Source of the DNA: Membranipora membranacea
Lineage: Eukaryota > Bryozoa > Gymnolaemata > Cheilostomatida > Membraniporidae
Length of the DNA stretch: 60,000 nt
Direction: 5' to 3'
Assembly: GCA_914767715.1 (NCBI GenBank)
Contig: OU612072.1
Span: forward strand, 8,558,001-8,618,000
The translations under genes and the position numbers were made by a program. Positions 36,801-51,800 of the stretch are shown here, in pieces (within the stretch, counting starts at the first letter, position 1; each line of letters opens with the position of its first letter). Below the pieces are notes generated by a model, which was not told the DNA's origin, did no database searches, and was given only the letters and a program-made list of their open reading frames with translations.

Positions 36801-39800
36801 GTTGCCAATAGTATGCCATATGGACCGGTGGATGAGGTTGCCAAAAAGGTATTTTTAGCAACCTCTTCAAGAATTTTAATAGAGGTTTTATATCCTTCTC
36901 AGAGACAGGTTAATAATATCCCTGATATATCCTTCTCAGGGAAGGATATATCAGGGATATTATTAACTGTCTCTATCCAATATTATCCGATATCAAGATT
37001 ATATCGTTAAATTATTTGTTATATTTATTTATATTATAAAATTACCTAAAAGGCCTGTGGGAGAGGGAGTAAGAGGTACTGGCTGAGTGGGGTCTGTAGT
37101 GTGCTTCTGCCTTGCTAAGAGCATTTAGCATTTGGTATTTAGATACCTAGCAAGAATAATTAATTCATAATTTAACAAATGTATCATTTCCTGACCACCA
37201 CTTGTTGTGTTGCGTATTAAGTGGTGCCAGAAGCAATTGATTCAATCAATGGCCACGTCTTATTTGCCTATTTCAAATTTCTTGGATGTGATACTGGTTC
37301 ACAGGAATTATTTGAGGATGCTCATGTCTTATTTGATTACTTGGTGTCTGGATGTAAAGCATTCTCAAAAACAAGCACTTCGCTAGGGGAGACAAATGCT
37401 ACATTGGTCTGCAAATTACATCGACCTAACCGTGACAACCATTTTTACACTCAGCCTAGACCTCTAGGATTGGTACTACAGTAAATTTGTACCATCGAAA
37501 CCCAGGGCTCTCAACCTGGGAGGATTCGAAACCTGAGTTTTGATATTAGCATGTCATATAGTGGTATTTTAAAGGTGTAAAACACCCTGAGCATAAACAG
37601 CTGAGGGTACGCCTGAGATGGCACAGAAATATTGTCGGGTGAAACCCCTGATATTTGAAGATTATGTGCAAAGAATAGCTGGCAAAGCAAGTCAAAGAAT
37701 GTATGTTGTTAAAACAATGTTGCATCTAAGTTCAAAGCCATTAGCTTTCATGATGTTCAAAGGTTTTGTAGTTTCCCTCTTGATGTACTGTCTGCCTGTT
37801 TTGCACATGAGCATATGTACCATAGACAAGAAATTACTAAGGAAAGTTTTTAATGATGCCAAGAATTTGAGGCTTGACGTAGGCGACCTCGATATTATTG
37901 TGCTGTTTTGCTGATGGGCATCACATCAAACACAATTTTTTTAGAGCGATGCCCTCAAATGCAAGTTCCATACTCTAGCAACAAGCTCCTTTATTGACAA
38001 AGTATATGCATCCTTTTCTCGCAACATTTCATGTTTGTGATAGCAAGTAAATCAATAAAAACCTAGAGCATTTCTTGTAAACATAAAATCGCAAACAATT
38101 TTAGATTTGATCCAGATGAACCAATTCATATGGACTAACCAAGACCGTCGCCACAGGCGAAAATGTATCCCCATGATGTTAAAATATGATGGTTGTAGAA
38201 ATATTCATTTAAACGCTGACGAGTCGAGGCGCCATGGTAGAAAGCCATAATCAATGTAATTTGATGCTATTGAAATCATTGCCTGGATTTATCCGGTTCA
38301 CCTGCAAAATCACTTTTTTAACATGTCTAAACTTCTATTTAGACATAATATTCTATTTCGCAAATCACTGGGATTGGCAGTTCAATAAGAGCATAGCTTA
38401 TCACAAATGAAATAAAATACCTACAACAAATACCACACATTATTCTCATGCAAAAGTTTGATGTTATCTTTATTATTCATCTCAGTGGGGGTCTTGGCGT
38501 AATGTGTCGATATTCTATAGCGTTTAGAAACCATTGTTTTTAAACAATTTTATTAAGTGTTTCATAAATAGAATTTATTATTATTAGTGTATTCAAATTA
38601 GAGACTAGATTCATTCAATCATGTCAAGTTCGTTACAAGCTAAATTTTAAAAGCATTCTCAAATGCAAATTGGAATTTAGCCATATCGATTTCACATAAA
38701 TGACTTGAATAGGCAGCGCAGTGAGAGTATTTATAATCTTTGGTATTATTAGTTTAGGCAGTGCAGTATTATTTACATAGCTTATCACAACTAGAATCTT
38801 ATACCTGATCATTCATTAATAATATGGCATAAATTATTGTAAGGCAACATTTAGCATTGTTTATATATTAATCATCTCTGCCAACGAGCAAAATCTGAGT
38901 TTTTAGCTTACATTCTCAAATCCCCTGAGTAGCCTGAGTTGAACCCAAAAATCTGAGTAACTCAGGCTAAACCTGAGTGGTTGAGAGCCCTATCGAAAAC
39001 AATGGGGAGTAAACTGTTCTCATGCTGGAGCCATACTAATAGATGGTAAATACATTAATATTTGAGTGTTGGCTATGTGTTGTCAGTCCAGAAAGGTTAT
39101 TTCTGCAACCGCCAATGGCAAGAAAATAGAGTATAAAAGCAGAAACATCTACAACCAATTATATCTGTTGCTGGGAAATTGGGATATCTGGCTCCCTCTG
39201 GCATACCTATCAAAGACAGGTGATGTCAGAGGATATTGGCCAACAATAAAGCTGCCCATTGGCAACCTCTACAAAAGGTTGCTGGCTAAACCTTGCCGGC
39301 TGGGACCTTGTGTTGCTTTGTTTGAACTGATATGAAACTTTGTGTGACGTTGCTCTCAGTCAGAGAGAGTGTTTGGGCCAAGAGAGTTCTATCAAGGAGT
39401 AAAAGACTTTTACTCCTTGATAGAACTCTATTATTTATCACAGAATGATCACAACACTGAATTAAATCATAGTTGGAAAATCTGAGATGCCTTCAATTTT
39501 TTTCAGTCTTGATTGATTGACCCTTGTAATTGCTACTCATTAACCCTGCTCTAATAATATCCTGTTTTTAAGAATGAGGATGGAGCCAATTTGCCGAGCC
39601 CAAAGAAACTCAGGTCTTCAGAACAGAGTACTAGTAAGCCTCAGACATTCTCTTCTACCTGTGTCATATGTAATAAGGAGAAGTACAAAAACCGCAAGAA
39701 ACTACCGACCTCTAGAGCTGAGACTTTAGATGCTGGTAAGTACAATAAACTGCTACATCATAATCTCGGGTTTTATTCTGCCTTCTGCAGACTCTGTAGG

Positions 39801-42800
39801 GTTGAATTGTTGATTAATTGAGGGAACTTTTTCAATTACATGTGTTGAATGATCTAAGCTGCATCAATCATAACTATCTGGAGACGAATGATACATCAGT
39901 GAGAGAGCCAGCTTTCAAAAATATTATCCTTCTATTTAGGGGGTTTACTTCCTGCCGCAGAAGCCAAGAATGACACAAAGCTGTTGTCAAGTTTTCAGTT
40001 AGGAGATCCTTGAGGACCTGGTTAGCTCAAAGATAGAGCGCGAGAAGGGTTCTTACACTGTATCTGATTTACTTGGCTTAACTAATAAACTACGTAGAGA
40101 TAACAGAGAAGATGAGACCAGGTAAGACTATGATATATATTTATATATACTAGTATCCCACAATGCAATTTCCTGGAATTCCCAGTGAGATCAGGGCTAT
40201 AAAATCTTGCGAGACTGGGGTTCCCAGGTTGAAGTTGCATTGTGCAAGCATTATCAACATGCGGTTTTGAGAACACTCAAATGCATTGATCAAACTTTGG
40301 CCTTGTTAGATTAGGATTAATTAAAAAAATATGAAAAGCTATGTCAAAATTTTTTTCTTCCTCGGACTAACATTTATTGTGCTTTAAGACAAAGATATCA
40401 TCTTTTTACAGCCGAAAAGCTTTTGTCTACCGCCTGAAGAGAGAGTTTAAAGGCCGCCTTAGTTTTCATCAAGCCTCTGATCCCTCTCATGGTGATATAG
40501 TGACGAGCAGCAATGCAGTTTTGACTGATTTAGTGACTGATACATCAGTACTCACAAACACATCCAGCCTCTTGAGCGAGGTCGACACTGCCAGCTCATG
40601 TGATGAGGAAATCCCTTTCAATAGTGTAACCCAATCCAATCAATATCAACTCAATCAGGCAGCAATTTCACTCCGTTTGTATATAGATCAAACCGAAAAT
40701 GTCGAGATCCCCTGGCCACCTACTGCAGACAACCTTAACGCTGAGGCCTGTGTCGAATTTGGTCCCCCACCACTATTTAATTTTCTAGCTATGACGACAG
40801 GTCATGCTGATGTGGTCTGTGACTGGAACACCTACTATAATTTGGACGCCTCTGTTCGCCTAAAAATTCTCAGCTTTGCCCAAGACATTGTACAGCTAAG
40901 CTCCAAAGGTGCTGCTGTTACTCCTAAGTCTTTAGCCATCGGCCTAACAGTGAGGCATATGACTGGGTCTAAATTGCTAGCCAAACTTATTCATGGATTT
41001 GGTCATTCTTGCAGCTATGACTCAATTATTAGGCTCGAAACAGCACTTGCTTTGAAGCAAGCTGCAAATACAGCTTTCAGAGAGAACAGTCTTGATGAGG
41101 AGGAGGAGGAGGCTGGCAGAGACGAGGATGATGAGGATGAGGAAAATGAGTGACCAAATAATAAAAGTTCTTGTTGACTGTAACAAAAAATACTACAATT
41201 TTCACTAACTAAAAGTGATTTTGTGAAAGATTTGTGAGATGCTGACAATGACTGATGCAACCGGGTACACCCTTATTTGTTAATTCAGCACCCTTTTTTA
41301 CCCTAGAAACATTTATATTCTCGTTCTCTGTTGGCTGTATCGAACACTAAAATCTTCACTAACTTAAAGCTCTTTATTGAATAATTTGGGATATGCTGTC
41401 ATATACTGCCACGCTGCCGCTGATGGTGACCACTATAACCGGGAACACCCTCATTTTTGGATTCAGCACATTTTTTTACATTAGAAGCATATTAATCTTG
41501 TTCTCTGTTGACCGTTGACTGTATCAAATGCCACAATTTTCACTTAGTAGAAGTGAATTTGTAAAAAAAAGTCGGATTTGCTCCCACGCTGCCGCTGACA
41601 ATGACTGATACAACTGGGTACACCCTCATTTTTGAATTCAGCACCCTTTTTTACCCTAGAAACATATATATTCTTGTTCTCTGTTGGCTGTATCAAACAC
41701 TAAAATATTCACTAACTAAAAGCGCTTGGTTGAAAATTTTGGGACATGCTGCCATATACTGCCACGCTGCCGCTGATGATGACCCCTACAACCAGGTACA
41801 CCCTCATTTTTGGATTCAGCACACTTTTTTACTCTAGAAACATATTATTCTTGTTCTCTGTTGACCGTTGACTGTATCAAACACTACAATTTTAACTAAC
41901 TAAATGAGAATTTGTAAAAGATGTGGCATATGCTGCCGCGCTGCCACTGACAATGACCAATACAACCGGGTACACCCTCATTTTTGGATTCAGCACACTT
42001 TTTTACCCTAGAAACAGATATATTCTTGTTCTCTGTTGGCTGTAACAAACACTACAATCTTTACTAACTAAATGCGATTTATTGAAAATTTGTGATATGC
42101 TGCCATATACTGCCACGCTGCCGCTGACGATGACCGCTACAACCGGGTACACCCTCATTTTTGGATTCAGCACACTTTTTTACCCTAGAAACACTTGTGT
42201 TTTTCCTGCCATCAAAAATTGTCCGTGCCATTTTTTTTTAGAGCACTTAGAGCTAGGCTGCTTCTGGCCTACTTGTGATAGCAATGAGACAGTGATCACA
42301 ATTGGAAGGATAAAAAGTGAGATAAAAATTAGCTCTGTTTTACAATGTGAAACGGTAATAAGCGAAAAAATAGTTACAAAGGAATGCTAGGTTATTAGAC
42401 TAGATGGTGCACAGAAATCAATAATGTCTAGAATGGTGTTTGTCAGCGAAGGCGGTCCTAGTACATGCTATACTGAACTCCAATCATACAGCTATGCAAT
42501 TTATGTGTCCTAGCTTGGGAACTCACAAGTGCAAAGACTGAAACAAATTTCAGAGCAGATTCCTTGCGTGTCTAATCATTATTGGGTTGTGAACTGTTGG
42601 GATATTTGCTGCCATGAAAGATAATTTGCCAAATCAATTTGCTTTAATTTTTATTAAAATAGAGTACTAAATTTCTGTTTTCTGTATTTCAGAAGACAGG
42701 AGATGGCAATAGAAACGGTCCTCAACAGACCCCAAGGTGAGAGGTTAAAAAATAGAATGGAGGTAGACTTGTTGATCGAATGAAGGGAAAAATGGTATTT

Positions 42801-45800
42801 GCTCTAATTAAATCTCTTTATATCAAGTTTTGTTCTATCACTAACATCTGGTCTTTGCGAGACTCTCCACCAGCTTGAGTTGTGGAAATTCGAAAATTCC
42901 CAATTTTTGCATTCGGTTTTCATAAGCAGTAGAACCGGCAGCTGGAAGTTGACTTTCAAGGCAGTCCTTTCTGACAACGCAGCAAAGCTAATGAGAGAGT
43001 CGAGTGGGCAGATGCAGGTAGAAGTACATTCACCTGATTTAGCTGGGACTTACACCCGAATCGCAGTCATGCATGAAAGGTTTGTCAACAAGCTCTTGAA
43101 TCTCTTTGCTTAGTTCAGAGCCCCTTATAAGCCTATAAGGCTTTCTTGGAAATGTTACATCTGATCATTCACAATGCTCATAGAATTTCGCACATTTCCC
43201 AAAATTCAGTACCCACTGAATACCAGTGACCCTGGCACAAAAGGTGATATTTATGTTTCATAAAGAGCATCAAGGAAATACCACTAGAGCAATGTTTGAG
43301 TTGCATTGACCATAAAATATGAAGAATAAATCGCATTTTGCAATGTATACTGGTTCAAGAAAGACATGAAAATAATTGATTTTATACTTAGAGACAACGT
43401 TCTTGTTGGAGACTGTCTAAAAATCCCCTTGAGGAGAAAGTCATTTCACTACAAGTATTGGATCTCGAAGCCAGGTGGCACGAAAGGTGTCTGGGAGCAT
43501 CTTAGTGTTGCAAAGAGTATCAGTGATCACAGGAAGGTCACGCTGCCAGGTATGTCACTGTCATGTTTATACTTGATTATTGTTGGTTAGCAATGATGCA
43601 AGCTGACATCCTATTGCCTTTCAGGTGGGTCTTTCAATTTATAAAGAGCGATGCTTTACTAAATCAAGTTATCACCATCACATCACAGCACTCAAAATTA
43701 TCACAAAATCGTACCAACATTGCTCACTCAGAATGTATATATCTCCATCAATGACTGAGAAATTTTGGGGCGAGAGCCTAGCAGGTATCGCTCAGCCACT
43801 GAGTGAGCGATCATATTATTTTGGATCTTTCTATTTGAAAGAACCCCAAGGGATATCATGTCCCATTACTGCAATATCTTCTCTATGAGACAATCCATCC
43901 AGAAAATGGCATGAGAAAGAATTAGTATTACTTGTGATAGAGTCATCTTCTCTAAAAATGTCATATTCTAGAAGGCTCGTGCATGGACCGGTGGCTCTGT
44001 AAAAGCAGTGTTGTATTTAATGATGACCACAGAAATGTATTGTTTTACATGTCTATTATGTTTAAAGGAAAAATAGTTACATGTTATAGGAACAAGTTAA
44101 ATGTCAAAGATAGAATTGACTTATCTTCAACGACATAACTTCTCACTGGTTTGTCACAGAGGCTTCAAACTTGCACTGTGAATGTGACTGTTATTGGGAA
44201 TCAGTAATGATGTCCAATATTGCTCTCAGAACCTCCTATTGCATATAATCTTAAGAAAAGGTTCAGATAAGAGTGACCAGTGCAATAATTATGTATTTCC
44301 CTGCAATGATTTTGACCAAAAAAAATAATCAAGTTTTTCGATTTTCCATCAGATCTACATCTATGGAGACCCATATCTCCATAACTCAGTTGACCTTGAT
44401 GAGCAAGATGGCTTGGATGGCTGTATTTGGATTTGCCTTTCTAGCCTGTCTTGACATGCTCCATTGGGTGGGGTTGGGACTGTGAACTCTTGCTTACAAA
44501 CTGATGAGAAGAATGTTGCCCCCCCCCCCAAAAAAGTCAATATTGTGTCTGCGTTTACTTTTTGCTTCACAAAAGTTTGAGTCCTTGGTGAACTTCCAAT
44601 CTAGAGATCATTAATATGTTATCACTATTCCATTAGTAATCATAGCTGAAATTGTATTAAATAACATTGCATTGTATTCAACAAAATGCGTCAGGAAACC
44701 TTGGACTGAATGTACTTTGAAACATTATGTATACGGTACTCTGTCAGTGGGGGCCACTTTCAGTTTGTGCCCAAACTTACCCCACCCCTGCCACAAGTGT
44801 GTCGACAAAAAATAGTCTTCCTTTTTCTTGTGAGTTTCATTATTTTGTTTAGCCAGATTCCTCTACTTAACCAAAATGAGATTGCATAATGCATATCCAT
44901 TCAATTAAGATTTAATAAAGTTGTTGCTTTGTTTTGATTTTAGAAGATGGATCAATGTTCACAATTTATGATGGGGCGATAGTTGTAGAGGAAAAAGAAA
45001 GCACATGGAATACAGTATTCAATTTCTTTACAAAGACATTTAGACCAGCACCACAAGATGTGAAGAAAATACGCGAGGCTGGGTGTAATGCTATGTGGCC
45101 CAACTGGGCAGTAGAGACAGAGAGAGGCCTATCCATTGAGAACCTTACCACTTGGGTTGAAAATGTAACCAAACATCAAAGCTCAGCTGTGCAAAACTTT
45201 CCATTATGGAACACCAGCAATTACAGAATAGGAGAGGCAAGTATATTAGCTGAAAGTTTAAATTTCGATGTAGGCCTAGTGACTGACAAACTAAAATTTT
45301 ATAAACTTGATAAATGGTCCAAACTTTTGTCAATTGCAATAATGCAGCAGGGAAATTTGAACAGCCTACTGTTTGATTATCATGTCAGGATAATTATAGC
45401 AAAGGGTAACTCCTTGATTATAGCAATAAAGAACTAAGTCATCGTTCAAGCAGTAGATATATTCTTGGTAAAATTTTATCACAGGAGGTGGGGAGCATTG
45501 TAAGTGTCTAAGATTTTGGTTTCAGATCATTAGCCGATATATTATTCGAAAGTTTTTTCATGTCCCTCATCTCCAATTGTTTACCTTACTATTCTTTTTA
45601 CTCGTATCTAAGCCAGTGATGAAAAGGCCGTCAGAAAATTTTAAAGATTGTTCCAAACTTGGTATTGAGTATCATGAAATAGATCTTCACATTCAGAAAC
45701 CAACTAAAATACTTGACATCAAATATGTAGATGACGCTGATCGTTTCATTGACACACTTTTTAGTCAATGCCCTACTGTGCAAAAACCCGCAGAATTTGA

Positions 45801-48800
45801 TTACAGCGCATGTGATGTCAAAGTGCTTGCTCGCCAGACAAATACCAGCCTAAGTTGTCAAGCGTTGTACTCAATTCTATTGTTATTGTTAAGCAACAAC
45901 TGATGACAGCCACACAGTCAGCGATGGTTTCAGAGTACTTATACTGGTATTCGCACTGGCACTTGTGCGGGTTTCAGCAATGGCAGGTTCAATATCTTCC
46001 AGAGTCTGGAAGATATCAACCATTCAATATAGAGGAGCATGTGACATAGATAGTTTTTTACCACTATCTCATACATACTTTAAATGATATTTTGCTTTAA
46101 ACAATCCTCCTAGAGAGTTCTGACTCTTTTTTCCATTTTTGTTTATGTCTACTTTTAAGGCCAGTAGTTACAGCGGATTTCGCAACATGTATTTTGGTCT
46201 GTGATATGTAATAAATCAATTAATCAGTCATACTGATCATACTATTATCGTTTCAGATTCTCCGAGAGTATCTTCTACAACAAATGAACAACATGAAGGA
46301 AAACCTACTCAAGAAGCAAATGCCACTGGAAAAGCTATACCAATCCCTCATCGGGTTTATTGGATTGGTGGGCCAGTACTTCTCCAGCAAACGTCATGAT
46401 GAGTTTTACCTAATAGCATATGACCTGATTGATATTACCATGAATGAGATTGCACTTTCCCTCTGCGATGAGACCACCACTACCGCCAGGGAGCTTCAAC
46501 GGATACATACAACGTTTAGTGAAAACTACAGAAGGTGAAGTAGACTTATTAGTACAGTCAAGAAGTGTAGAAATATCGCATCAACTCTTGACAACTCAAT
46601 AATTTATTAGTGATTGCTCACTGTTGTTGCTTCCAGCTGATAGTGCTTCCTTGATATTTAACACCATAAGACCCATTGCCACAATATTATTATGAATAAG
46701 GGATTTCATGAATATCCCTTTCTTCATTTTCCTGTTACCTCACATAGACATCATTCTCATTTTTAAAGGAAGCTATGTAGCAACATTATCCTTCTGATGC
46801 AAAGAGGCTCTTTTGAGAAGGATCAAAGATGGATTTATCTCATCCCAATTTACCACCTTCTGAACAGCATATCTCGAGATATTCATGATCATAACCACAA
46901 AACTCCGAAATGGTGGGGAACTGACGGTTTTGATGCAGAAGTACAAACTCTGAAAGTGTTTAGTGAGAGGTTAGTATGTGAGTGGGTGTGGTTCTCCTTG
47001 CTGGGGCGTGGCTTATTCTTTGAGTAGGGTTATGATCATGTGTACAATCTGCAGTCGGAACTTTAATAAATGCTTAGTCTTGGAACTTGACCTCCTTCAA
47101 AAACTGAATCCAAATACTTTGACAAAGATTTATTATCTTGGTGTCACTTTATGAATATGTAGGAGTGTCTGGTTTGTGTGTCTTCTTGCTTAATTGTGCT
47201 CTCCCTTTCACTCTCTCTCCCTTCCTGTCCCTTTCTCTTTAACTCGCATGCCATTTTTCTTTTTAGCAAAAGTTGGATGAAGTACATGACAATGTTAGCA
47301 CCCTGGATGCAATTATGTTCTCTCTTACCATGCACGCTACTGGCCTTGCTTTCCAACAAAGAAGTAGAAACTTTTCTTGTTTCTGACGATTCCCGGTGTT
47401 GGGAGTATCTGGATCTGGAGAGCCTACTTGCTTTCTGTTGGTATCACATTGATAAACATGATAAATCCAAGCATCAAGTAAGTGGCATAACTATATTATT
47501 GTAAGGTCACATTTAGTTTGGAAATCTATTTACAAAAAATGAAAGAGATAATTCAGCTGATTATCTATCGATGATTTTTTGTTTTTAGAAAGATATTAAA
47601 GTGGATGACAAGAAATGAATTATGATCAAAATCAGTTCATTCATTGTTCAGTATATTGCCACATTTTTGTGTTGTACTGCGGTGAATGATTGCAATCTAA
47701 ATTTTTAGACAGGGCAATGACATGTGCTATGGCGGTTTAATTAGTTATCACAATGATATAAACATGCCAATGAAATTGTTAAGAAAACGACAAATCAATA
47801 ATCAATGGGAAAACTGATCAATCATGGTAACTCCCTTTCTAAGCTGGAGTTGTAATTCGTGCAATAATTCATGACCCAATAGATTATCAGTATTGATATG
47901 AGTATGTTAACGCCTACTCGTTCTTATATTATCATCGATGTATGTCACTTGGCATTCATGTATTGGGATAACACCACAATCAATGCGCTATGAGTTTGAC
48001 AGACCTACACAACATATAGGAATTGCCATGATCGTTGAGTTCTCATGTGGATGTTAGTGATCTGTTTTTTTGCAAGGAATCTCAGTAGACCCAATCACAT
48101 AACAGGATTTTCGAACGCTTGCATTCGAATCTTTCATAATATTCCTAAATTGATTGATAAACAGTAGTTTATTGTAGCATCACTCCTTGCTCTTCATTGT
48201 AGCATCTGAAGGTGAAGGTTTACCGTGCACTGAAAGATTATTTGTCACACACCTCGCCTACGGAAGGGTAAGGTATCTTTTATTTTGAATAAATGTTATC
48301 AGCTGCCACAATCATTTCCATGTTTGTTTTCCCTTAGATGCCCAAACATAACAGAGGGAAAACAGAAAAATAGAAAACCTATAAATGTAAAATAGTGCAA
48401 AACAAATTACCGAAACACAATTTTCACGAGGGTCGTTTGGGTAATGTAGCGGGAAAGGATGACCATACAAGTTTTATGGTGTTATAGGGTTCGCTAGGGC
48501 ATGATTGCAACTTCACTTGGCTCTAAGTTTAACTACTCACATCCTTTTACCATTTTCGATGATCCGTACAATGACAACACACCTGTATCTGTTAGTGATG
48601 TCCCGTGTCTGTTCATCTTCTCCTGCATCTCTAGTGACCCTTTGAGTATTGCGACGTTGGCATTTATTCATTGTTTTGGGTCAATTGTGGCTTTATCAGA
48701 AGACCATCCTAGCTCCCCCTAGTCCCCAAAGCTTCTTTGCCTCTATTCTACTATCCAGTTGAGTCAAGCGATGGGGCTTGTTTGTTATCCCATGATACTT

Positions 48801-51800
48801 GATCATTTTTTCCACTACTGTTTGCCTAACCTTTTGATCAATTTCCCTGCCTAATATGTTTTGACCATGTGACCATATTCGGGGGTATTGACAAAATATA
48901 TATTCTATCATCTATGGTATTTTTGAATACACCAACACCTCTGAAATTGTTTGATTGATTTGAAATGGGGAAAGTTCTTACTGTTCCATGAGATCCCAGT
49001 TATAATAATCAGCCATTGAATTCCATATCTGGAATAGCATCATTAGCTTTCTTTTGCAAAACAAAGGGCTTGCAAAAATAGCCAGTCCCTAGTAGCAATC
49101 TAGAAATGCCCTAATCATCGACACTGTATGGCATTCTGCGCATGCTCAGCTCTGGGCATGAGCTGATCTCTGCAAAATTGAGTCTCGGAATTCCGAAGCC
49201 ATCTGATTGGCTACCTGCTCTGGTGGTATGCTCTTCGATGCGTGCGGAATTGATATTGATAGTATTATTCTCTCTTGTCACTATTAGCTGATTTTTGATT
49301 GGCAGTTCATGCAGGGGCTATCCCATTCTCCCTGACCAAATTTTCTCTCAGAACCTAGACTAAACTCATTGTTCTTGCACATGCACAATTTAAAGTCACG
49401 CATGATTTATACTTAGCCTTACGACATCTACTTTGTGGTAACTATAGCCTAGTTTATCAGTGATCTACATGCCCAGTCATATCACGAGAGTCAGTATGAC
49501 TGTATGGGGTATAATTACTGTTTGCAATTTTGTAAACAAGACAATTTCTCAGGCTAATTATTCATGCTACTAGGGACAGCCAATCAGATAACAGTCAGAT
49601 GGGTCCCTGTATTTAGTGTCCTAACCGTATAACGCTATGATACTATTTCCATTCTAAGAGAAGAATCTAATTCAGTGTAATCAGCTCAGAAATTTATGTC
49701 TATATGGCAGAGAACATTTATGTAAAACACCACCCAGCTACTGCCGATACTTAGTTTTGGAAGGTTACACAATCTTGTTACTAAAGGCCACTAACTCCCC
49801 AACCTATATCAAAGCCCATTCAATTGTATAAGCAATTGCTGTTATCAATTTGCAGAAACTCTGTCGATGAAGATACCATCATAACACTAGCATCTGATCT
49901 CCTAAACATTTTCCCAACTGTCTCAGTTGATGGAAAAACAGTAGTTTGGTCTAATGCATCCGAAGCCATTCAGGTTTATCTACTTATACTGGACCGTGTT
50001 CTACAGTACTCGGGCAGGAAAGCAGTGAATGGCCTTGGTCATAGTCTCATCGCCTTTACAGATAAGCTAAAGAATGCAATCACAACTAGGAACTATAGTC
50101 ATCCAAACTCTGCTCACTCACAGACAGTGCTCATAACCACTGAGTTTCAGGTAGGTTAACTCAAAGTATGCCCTTAGAAACAATACACAGTTCACCCAAC
50201 TCCACACCAACTTTACAGAAGTGATTCCAATCTGCTATTGGTATAACTTTGGGCCATCACATAGAATTTCATAGAATATACTTGCTTCTGGGTCTGTTTC
50301 ATGCAAGGTACAATTATTAGTTGAAATGAAATGGCAATTTGACTTTTAACAGCGCTTATAATTAAGGAAACTCATGTTCTTCAACTCAGTGCTCTGCTAT
50401 ATATTGAATGTGGAAGGTTCGGTTACTAAGGGATTGATGCAATTAGTCGCTCTTCTGCAAACCCAATGTCACATTATTATTATTATTATTTAAAGTGGCT
50501 CGACCGGTATATAAGGGCCAGTCAATGTAAAGCGATCACCCAGCCATATCAAATTCAAATGGGGTTAGCAGCATTCAAATTCCTCCTGCTTTTTCGGAAT
50601 TAAGAGGAGAAGGAGTGAATTATTTTTAATGGGAATCAGACGTGCTGATGCGGAATTGTGTGATACACATAAATAAATTTTCATTCCAATAATGGCATTG
50701 GAAAGTGGTGAAAATATGACTGATGTCATATGAAATCGCCCAGTTCCAATGATTTCAAATCATCCCCTTCAAAATATACGAGCTCTTATTGGTCAATTTT
50801 GACGTTATGATTTATGGTTTTAGAGGTTGCTTAGATACCGTTGTCAAGATTGAAATTGAACGTTGTAATTAAACCCTATAATCCCAAGAGTAATGAGCCA
50901 ACACAACAATAGCTATATCATACGCTTCTATTCAACTTTATTTATGGGTGTCTGCGAATCACAATTTCTTATATAACACACTTGACCACTTGAGAACGCA
51001 ACGTGGACTGGCTGTTGGAGGTGGAGACCAAGGCCATTCTCCGCCTCTAATTACATTGATCAGCCAATGGTCTTGCCTGTCACTTCACATGATGAATCCC
51101 GTGCACCCTCTTCGATTCCTTCCACTTTAAGGGTTGGGAAATGATGCTCATGACTGATAGTGTGAAAGAGGGCGTGGTCAAGCAGTGGTGGAAGGAGAAA
51201 TGTCAGGCACTGTTTCATTCACGACTGAAGCAGGTATGCTATGCTGACCTTTATTACTCTATGATTTCTTGAAATCTTGAATTAATCTTGAAATGAAGTA
51301 AGGAAAAGGCATTAATATACAATGTATACTTGCTTATTTGCCGATATGTCATTTGAGGGAACAAAATAAAAAAACACCTCCTTAGTTTGCGTGAGCCCAT
51401 TTGGAATATTAACAAATTGACAAAATTCTTCTTCCTAACGCGCATATACCCAGTACAGAAATATCAAGTGCTGGCTTCCCCTGATGTATGGATGGAAAGT
51501 TTCCCTATGAATTTATTCTGTTGAGAAGTAATTGTTTATGCTATCATTAATGTGTAATAATATAGCTTATTGTTTTTGCAGGTCGATCAGCCTGGCCTTG
51601 TCATGGAAATATACATAGACCCATCCAAACCATTATCAAATCAGGATTTGGCAGAAGTTGTCACGCAATACATGTTCTCACAATATGAGTGGCTACTAAA
51701 GGTTTGTACTGACTCATGAGAGGGTAAAAAAAAGATACGACAAAATGTTCAAAGACGATTTGGTTTTTTTTGTCTAGATAATATAAGAAGGGCAGGGATT

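Noticed and set aside
37221-37484. 87-codon frame before the hAT-type element
   Set aside because: No acceptor/donor in RNF213 phase and no recognised motif; RNF213 exons 6 and 7 join without it.
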